From positions 496,001 to 560,000 of the forward strand of contig JAPXFQ010001965.1 of the NCBI GenBank assembly GCA_028564705.1: a DNA stretch of 64,000 bases, written 5' to 3'. Every line of letters begins with the position of its first letter. Position 1 is the stretch's first letter. Shown here in pieces: positions 56,738 to 64,000 of this stretch. A program made the position numbers and the translations under genes. Source of the DNA: Apricaphanius iberus (Eukaryota > Chordata > Actinopteri > Cyprinodontiformes > Aphaniidae). The notes under the pieces are model-generated. The model was not told the DNA's origin and made no database searches. It was given only the letters and a program-made list of their open reading frames with translations.

Positions 56738-57815
56738 TACACTCAACAAAAAATATAAACACAACACCTTTGTTTCCTCTCCCATTTTTCATGAGATGGA
56801 CTTAAAGATCTAAAATTCGTTCCAGATACACAATATTACCATTTCTCTCAAACATTGTCTAAATGTGTGATAGTGAGCACTTCTGCTTTGCTGAGATAAT
56901 CCATCTCACCTCACAGGTGCGCCACATCACGATGCTGATCTGACATCATGATTAGTGCACAGGTGTACCTTATACTGCGCAGAACAAAAGGCCACCCTGG
57001 AATGTGCAGTTTTGTCTCACAGAAAAATGCCACAGATGCCACAAGCATTGAGGGAGCGTGCAATTGGCATGCTGACAGCAGGAATGTCAACCAGAAATGT
57101 TGCTTGTGCATTGAATGTTAATTTCTCCACCATAATCCGTCTCCAAAGGCGTTTCAGAGAATATGGTAGTACATCCAACCGGCCTCACAACCGCAGACCA
57201 TGTGTAACCACACCAGCCCAGGACCTCCACATCCAGCAGGTTCACCTCCAAGATCGTCTGAGACCAGCCACTCAGAAAGCTGCTGAAACAATTGGTTTGC
57301 ATAACCAAACAATTTCTGCACAAACTGTCAGAAACCGTCTCAGGGAAGCTCAACTGCATGCTCGTCGTCCTCATCGGGGTCTTGACCTGACTCCAGCTCG
57401 TCGCAGACTTGAGTGGGCAAATGCTCACATTCGATGGCGTCTGGCACGTTAGAGGGGTGTTCTCTTCATGGATGAATCTCGGTTTACATTGTTCAGGGCA
57501 GATGGCAGACAGTGTGTGTGGCGTCGTGTGGGTGAGCGCTTTCCTGATGTCAATGTTGTGGATCGAGTGGCCCATGGTGGTGGTGGGGTTATGGTATGGG
57601 CAGGCATCTGTTATTGACGAAGAACACAGGTGCATTTTATTGATGGCATTTTGAATGCACAGAGATACCCTGATGAGATCCTGATGCCCATTGTTGCATA
57701 CATCCATGAACATCACCTCATGTTTCAGCAAGATAATGCACGGCCCCATGTTGCAAGGATCTGTACACAGTTCTTGGAAGCTGAAAATGTCCCAGTTCTT
57801 GCATGTATAACAATA
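56738..57815 (+). mobile_element. Tc1-like element with degraded transposase, 3'-truncated
   Basis: The left terminus is TACACTCAACAAAAAATATA. A transposase frame with its start near 57027 runs to a stop at 57450-57452: MPQALRERAIGMLTAGMSTR (paired-like helix-turn-helix), then LQRRFREYGSTSNRPHNRR and RLEWANAHIRWRLAR. Homology continues after the stop in the same frame ([32 protein letters not shown]), so the stop is a nonsense mutation. Homology ends abruptly near 57815 and no right terminus follows. Confidence 0.88.
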
Positions 57816-57989
57816 TAAGTCCCTATGACAGAGAAAGCCAAAAGCCAAAATTTTCCCAAGACAGACAGTGCCATGTCTGAAGAAAACCAGACCTAACATT
57901 GTTAAGCATTATGTGGAGGGATGATGATTGGGAGTTGTTTCACAGCTTTGTGACCTGGTTACGTCACTGTAAGGAATCACCATGATCTC

Positions 57990-58565
57990 TGAATGCAAAA
58001 AATATTTCAAAGTTATTCGGGCCAGATTACAAGACACTTAAAACTGAGAGAATCAGACTGAATGGAAAGCATCTGTAAAAATCAATTTAAGGTTTTGCCA
58101 CAGATTCTAGTTTTTGGTCTGGACTATGACTGGGCCTTTATAACACATGAGTAGAATAGTTCTATGTAAATTATTCTGCAGGAGATAGTTGATGTCCTCT
58201 TGGATGTTTTTATTTTTTTTTACAGATAAGTATGTTTCCTTCCAGGATTGTTCTGTATGTGACTTCAAGGGTCTTCAAATCAGCTCTCAGCAGCTTCCCT
58301 GTCTCTGCAAAAAAAAAAAAAAAAAAAAAAGCATCCATACAGCAGGAAGTCGTCACCACCATGTTTCATTTTGAGAAAGAAAAAAAAAAACAGTGTTCAA
58401 GATCATGTGCAGAATTATTTTCCAAACATTGCATCTTGCATCTTTGTGCAAGATGCTTTGGGAGGTCTCCTGCCAGCTACTCTGCCTAATATTCTCCTTG
58501 CCAGGCCTGTTATTTTGGGTGGACAGCCATAGTTTGGTAGGTTTTAGTTGTAATATGCTATTTCC
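57990..58565. mobile_element. Tc1-like relic of the 8922 family, adjacent to the previous copy
   Basis: GGTCTGGACTATGACTGGGC near 58117, CAGCTTCCCTGTCTCTGC near 58290 and CACCACCATGTTTCA near 58355 are landmarks of the decayed Tc1 family with the GCAAAAGTATTC terminus. A-runs have expanded inside it (about 58309-58330). It is not coding. Confidence 0.65.
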
Positions 58566-58587
58566 ATGTATGCATTTTGGAATGAAT

Positions 58588-58591
<4 letters not shown>

Positions 58592-58659
<68 letters not shown>
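58592..58659. repeat. (AT)n microsatellite, about 34 units
   Basis: An uninterrupted AT dinucleotide tract, the longest in the window. Confidence 0.95.
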
Positions 58660-58660
<1 letters not shown>

Positions 58661-58661
<1 letters not shown>

Positions 58662-58830
58662 CACATAGGGCAGGTGGCAATCAGTGGTTTCTAGGTTCAA
58701 TTCTAGCTTCTTCCTTTCATGTCAATGTGCCCCCAGGCAAGGCACTTAGGCCCAATTTGCCTACCAAGCTCTGTGTCAGTGCATAAATGTGCTTGCGTTT
58801 GTGAGTGTAAATGGGTGAATGTTAGCCTGG
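58661..58830 (+). mobile_element. Degraded tRNA-derived SINE
   Basis: GGTTTCTAGGTTCAATTCTA resembles a mutated B box. It is followed by CCTTTCATGTCAATGTGCCC and CCAGGCAAGGCACTTAGGCC, the conserved body of fish tRNA SINEs. The 3' end, GTGAGTGTAAATGGGTGAAT, also fits. Confidence 0.65.
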
Positions 58831-59392
58831 AAAAATCCAGACCCTAATTTATTAAGATTATGGATCTGGCAACGAGTAATGAAAAGGGCCTAACTCAAGT
58901 GGCGGAACCTAGCATTTTGTTTGAAACTCTCACTGCGCGCAATTGGATAACGCCAAGACCAATCACAACAATACACCATGTGACGTATCCTGAGCGAGGT
59001 ACCAGCGGAGCTGACTGGTAGATTAAACTCTTGCCGTAATCAGTTGGCAAAACAGCAAAAACGTCCTTGCAAAGGAACAATTTGAATGCGGTTTTCTACT
59101 CATCTTTTAGATGAAAAGCCAAGTCTAAGCTGTTCACTGTGGTAGCCAAAGCCTTTTCAAACAACTGGGGTTAATCTGTAGCCATTTTTCAATATTTATT
59201 GAATGATTCCGGACATGGCAGGGCTGTCGTCATCACCTTAGCTCGCCTCTGGCCCACCTACATCAGATACACCAATTTGATTGGTCACATAATGCAGTAA
59301 CGAGCATCATTGCTCAATGCCAGACCGTCTTGCAATGTTCTCACGAGACCTCTGGATTTCCAATGTAGGTGAATCTGGCTCCAGGTTAAAGT
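58824..59392. mobile_element. Candidate non-autonomous DNA transposon, TTAA-type
   Basis: The left end TTAGCCTGGAAAAATCCAGA and the right end (complement TTAACCTGGAGCCAGATTCA) are imperfect inverted repeats. TTAG at the left and TTAA at the right suggest a TTAA target duplication with one mutation, as in piggyBac or Kolobok elements. No transposase is visible. Confidence 0.5.
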
Positions 59393-59755
59393 GGCTCTAC
59401 TGGTTAGTATCACTACAAAAAGCGTTACATAATTTAAGTCCATTTACATTTAAACTCAACAAATATTTTGAAGTAATGCCTCTCCTCCTATAGAAGAATT
59501 TCTGGCCTCTTAACACATCTTTCATTAGCATGGACCACGCTTACAGAGATTAGATTTGTTTTGATTAGTTCATTTATTGACAAAGGTTAGATAGATGGTG
59601 TGTCTGGAAGGATGCCCCGATGGAGGCTTGTTGACTCTGTGTGGGGGTGCAGTCTTCAGAAGTCGGTCTTCTTTTCGAGCCTGCTCAGGACCCCCCCCCA
59701 GACGAAGAACTTGAAAAAGACAGAGATTAGTGCTGGAACTTTGAAAAGCAGATGA

Positions 59756-60395
59756 GGGGATGAAGGGATGAGGGGATGAAGGGATGAGGGAGGGGATGAA
59801 GGGATGAGGGGATGAAGGGATGAGGGAGGGGATGAAGGGATGAGGGAGGGGATGAAGGGATGAGGGATGAGGGAGGGGATGATGGGATGAGGGAGGGGAT
59901 GAAGGGATGAGGGAGGGGATGATGGGATGAGGGGATGAGGGAGGGGATGAAGGGATGAGGGAGGGGATGAAGGGATGAGGGATGAGGGAGGGGATGATGG
60001 GATGAGGGGATGAAGGGATGAGGGAGGGGATGATGGGATGAGGGGATGAAGGGATGAGGGAGGGGATGAAGGGGGGGATGAAGGGATGAGGGAGGGGATG
60101 AAGGGATGAGGGAGGGGATGAAGGGATGAGGGAGGGGATGATGGGATGAGGGGATGAGGGAGGGGATGAAGGGATGAAGGGATGAGGGAGGGGATGAAGG
60201 GATGAGGGAGGGGATGAAGGGATGAGGGAGGGGATGAAGGAGGGGATGAGGGAGGAAACAAAGGGATGAAGAAGGGGATGAGGGAGGAAACGAAGGGATG
60301 AAGAAGGGGATGAGGGAGGAAATGAAGGGGATGAGGGGATGTAAGGAATGAGGAAATGAAGGGATGAAAGAATGGGAAAATGGGGATGTAATACC
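59756..60395. repeat. Minisatellite, GGGATGA/GGGA-based, about 640 bp
   Basis: A G-rich tandem array whose main unit is about 20 bp (GGGATGAGGGAGGGGATGAA) mixed with shorter GGGATGA units. It becomes more divergent towards the right (about 60240-60395). Because the units lack stops on the minus strand it carries a 248-codon Pro/Ser/His-rich frame, which is not a gene. Confidence 0.93.
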
Positions 60396-60402
60396 GAGAC
60401 AA

Positions 60403-63400
60403 AGTAAAGGATCAGGGGGAGGGAGGGTGGGGTTTACGAGATCAGAGTCTGAGCGACGCTGATGGCTAGGTGCTCAGGGTTTAAATAGATCATGGAGTAA
60501 TTAGGGATGAAATTCAGGTGTGAGATGCCAGGTGAGTCGAATCCGAGTTGATTACTGAGAGGTCCAGCTCACGAACCTAAGTTAACATATTAACTTACAT
60601 TTAGTTACAGTGTAAGCGTTTAAACAAGAGCTAGTCCATTTATCAAACCAATTAGTACAAACTGTAAAGCTGTCACTTCCTCAAAAAAAGTTCGGAATAG
60701 CACGATAAACCATACAGTTTTTTATGTTTCATTACAACTTTTCATTCTGTGTTTTCCATTGCAAAATTAGTGAAATGAGTACAAGACACCGAATACATGT
60801 GTTTTGCGTTTTTACTTCATATGCTCTTTACAGTTCTGATTTGTTTGAAACATTTTGTAATATACAAATTTATTTACAACCACAAGAAGTGCACAGCTGT
60901 AAACGTCATCAGTGAAAGCTGAAGTTAGGCAGAGAGAAAATTTTCTATTTTGACGACAAAATGAAAATTAAAAATATATGGACATTGACATATTTTGAAA
61001 AAAAAAAGTTCAACAGTTGCTCATGAGATGAGTCAACCAACAAAAGAGGATTCTTAGTTTTACTGGGAATGACAATTTAGTATAAGTACTGTCATTTTGA
61101 TTGACATGACATAAGCAAATGATAATATTAAAGGAGAAGTAACATTTTTCGCAACCTGGACCTTATTTGTAGCATGCAACACATTCATATACTCATCCTA
61201 ACAATTTTGGTGTGATTTGAAGTCCATCAGGAAATACTTAGAGCCATTCACAATCAGCGTATATCCATATAAGTATTTTGGGGAACCCAATGCGCAGCCT
61301 CTTACGGCATTATCTCCTACAAAGCACCTTTATTTCCCCAATGTTTTGTGATGAATCGCTAGCACTATTCCCCTGTGAGTTCGGAGTGTCTTAGATGTGC
61401 CTTGTTCTTGTCATCCGGGATGTTTTTTTACATACCTTTATGTAACTGCCATGCTCATATCAGTTGTAGTCTAAGCAGGGCTTTCACTTAGTGCTCTACG
61501 ATGGCGGGCAGTTAGACAGAATTGCTGCTGGAAACATCAACATGGTTCGCGTTTGCGTGTGTTATGGGAAAATGTATATTCAGAATGATCTGTTCTGTGT
61601 ATTCTTACATACTGAGAGAATTGTGTGCTATTTCTTCATAATATAGTGATAGTCTGACTGTGTGACACTGTATGATATTCGGTCAGGTCAAATGAACTGA
61701 TATTAGGATTCCTACGTCCGGTGTTGCCATGGAAACGACCCTCGGAGCACTTAACATCCTGACATGTTCTAACATTGAGCCTGTCCTATCAGACGAAGTA
61801 GCCAATGAAAAGAAATGTTTACTGACATGGTGTAGATAATAGTAAGGTTGTCTGAATCTATAAAGTGGACAGTCAGTAGGTGGGAGGCAGGTTCAGTTAT
61901 TGCCTAAACTCTGTAATACTGTTCCTCCTTGCTTGATCAAACAAGTCCATTAAATAACCTCCATATAATGAAGTAATCTCACTCATCTTTTTTATTTAAT
62001 AATGTTTTTCCGACAACAAAATGACCAAGTTCAGCTTCCACAGGTTCCCTTTCCGCAACATGCTCAGTCCTTTACTCAGCGCTCGGAGAAGTGGTGGTAT
62101 TCTAAAGAGCTATTGTTAGAAGTGGACTGAGTACAGGTGCATACCGGCTCACTTAAAGCACTAGTTGTAACACTTTTGAGGCTAGATAAATATATCTGAC
62201 TATTGCAAAAATTGATACATTATAAAAAGCACACATAAAGAGCTTCAGCTATGGAGTCAAGAGCTAGTGAATCTTTCGTGGTATTCTGATTAAATCCTTA
62301 CATGTGAAAAAACAATGCAACTCGGCAATTCACTATGAAACAGCCTTTGTAAATCACGCAACAGGTTATCGTCACCTCACAGAGACACCTTGTCCACAAA
62401 ACAAACAAAACAAACAATCCTGCAGACCCACGCTGGAACATTACTGCGTCTTGCTAGCATGCTAATTGGTTAAAACTCTGACTTATGATGTACTGAACTT
62501 TTTAATACATCACCGCAAAATAGTTTTGGAGTTTCAATGGAACAAACTGTGGGAGACCGTAATCAATTTGACAGCATGTCTGTTGATTTTAAATGAATTA
62601 CTATCAACAGTATTATAGTATTTATTTGTAATTCACTGTAATCTACTGTAAAACAACAACATTATTTTACTGTGAAATTCATGGTTACCAACATAGCATA
62701 CCGTAGTGCTTTCTACATCTATAGTTTAGTTTTTACTGTGAATTTCTGGAAACTACAGATGTCAGTTTTCACTTTAAATGCAACTTTTTTTTTGCAGTGT
62801 ATCCATCTCCAAGTTAAACGCCAGATCAAGAACTGCATGTCTACCAAAGTCCTTAAGACTGTAGAGAGCACAAATGTACTGAGTCTGCAACATTACACAA
62901 AGCTCAGATATTGCTACCAAAGAATGTCCTTGTATCATACTTTTAACAGAGTTGCCAGCCCACCATTTGTTTCTGTTTTCTTAGTTGCATCACCATCTGA
63001 AACTTTAATATCATATTTAGGAGAAACAATAAAACCTTAAGAAAAGGTACTGGGAGATTGGATAGCAAAGCAAATGACATATTAATCAATCCAGAACAAA
63101 CGAGCGAAACTGAAATTTGAAATCGATTTCAAATTTCCAGCTGTATTTGTAATATGCAAACAGTATATATTTATATAGCCTCTGCTTTCTTCTACCAGGC
63201 AAATCAGACTCACTCGGTTGCTTATGTTGTGCGAGGGTCAGCATTAAGTATAGTTAATATGTATGTGTGCTTATTTAAACATTTCAGTGTTTAAAGCAAA
63301 ATTAGACAAAAATGAACTCCCGGGCTGCTGTGTAATCAGAGAATACATTAATAAAACAGATAAAGAAACAAAAGTTCCGCCTCCTGCAAATGCAGTGCCA

Positions 63401-64000
63401 TGAAAATCCTGCAGGTTGCAGCTTTAATGAATGAGGCAAGTGTCTCCATTCTTAAAGAGGCAAGGTTTAGTGGAAAAAACTCTGTAAATATTAGATGTTT
63501 TTGTTATTGTTAGTTTATATGCTTATTATGAAAAGACTGTAAATTGTCCGCTGAAAGCAGCCGCGGGTTTGTATTCCACCTTCTTGTACAGTAGCACCTT
63601 GAGCAAAGAAACCCGCAGCGCCAGGCGTGTTGAGTATGGGAGTTAAAAATAGCATCATCGGTCGGCCAAGCGCCGCTCCGTTACTACGCGTTTCAGCATT
63701 CTGCCCTATGCAGGGGGGGAGTCTGCAGGACTGAGACCGCGGCAACCCTCTACCTTTTTGTGTTGCTCCGCATTATCACTCGCAGGGCCACCTTTGCTTA
63801 TTCCGAAGCAGCAAACCCAACGTTATGTCCATTTTAAGCACATTTGTAATCTTTTATACGAGTCCCTTCTCACATTACTCACCACTGTGCTCTTGATGCT
63901 ACTCGTTTGCTCCATGTGAAAAAAATAAAAAAATAGACTAAAACACAAAACCATGACCATTTCCTTCTAGTGAAAGAGGTGTAGGCTAGTCTTTTTGGCT
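60403..64000. other. Right-end intergenic sequence, no gene recognised
   Basis: The sequence is AT-rich up to about 61130, then has mixed composition to about 62200 that looks like decayed repeat but matches no family I can name. An RFX-like X-box lies at 61723-61736. At about 63540-63760 a GC-richer stretch contains GTAGCACCTTGAGCAAAGAA, possibly an old SINE. No reading frame shows a conserved domain. Confidence 0.45.

Noticed and set aside
57087..57899. 270-codon minus-strand frame
   Set aside because: It is antisense to the Tc1 transposase and has no domain of its own.
58586..58786. Ile-Tyr repeat frames on both strands
   Set aside because: They are translations of the (AT)n microsatellite.
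59656..60402. 248-codon minus-strand frame rich in Pro, Ser, His and Ile
   Set aside because: It is only the stop-free translation of the G-rich minisatellite.

Overview
The window is vertebrate nuclear DNA, almost certainly from a ray-finned (teleost) fish. The evidence is GT-AG introns, AT-rich introns full of dinucleotide repeats, and a repeat load typical of teleosts: Tc1-like and hAT DNA transposons, L2-type and CR1/Rex1-type LINEs, and tRNA-derived SINEs. There is no operon, CRISPR array or other prokaryotic feature.

Three protein-coding genes fill the first 48.7 kb. TRPM5 (+ strand, 681-11990) enters from the left edge and lacks its N-terminal exons; the 15 visible exons encode about 700 residues with the whole channel domain. 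TRAF6 (- strand, 14173-21585) is complete in its coding part: 7 coding exons, 566 residues, RING, TRAF zinc fingers, coiled coil and MATH domain. TTC17 (+ strand, 23840-48673) is complete: 25 coding exons, 1206 residues, three TPR regions. TRPM5 and TRAF6 converge (2.2 kb between stop codons). TRAF6 and TTC17 diverge from a shared 2.3 kb interval that becomes CpG-rich next to TTC17. The exon models were built by hand from splice sites, phase continuity and recalled family sequence, and every internal phase closes. Two TTC17 introns need a GC donor (GC-AG introns).

The rest is mobile DNA and unassigned sequence. TRPM5 introns hold an antisense L2-type LINE and a Tc1 relic with another LINE fragment inside it. 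TRAF6 introns hold a hAT-like element and several LINE 3' ends. TTC17 intron 11 (30883-37055) is a nest: Tc1-like sequence, a CR1/Rex1-type LINE with a 673-codon open frame inside it, then a hAT-like element with an exact 8-bp target duplication. TTC17 intron 16 holds three hAT-like elements, one inside another. From 48.8 to 64 kb I find no gene, only decayed Tc1 copies, another hAT-like element, SINEs, a 640-bp minisatellite and unassigned sequence.

The three genes are not known to work in one pathway. TRPM5 is a Ca2+-activated monovalent cation channel of chemosensory cells, TRAF6 a ubiquitin ligase adaptor of TLR/IL-1R/TNFR-family signalling, and TTC17 a TPR protein linked to actin organisation and ciliogenesis. 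I found no undescribed biological system; the most useful observations concern splicing signals and transposon architecture.
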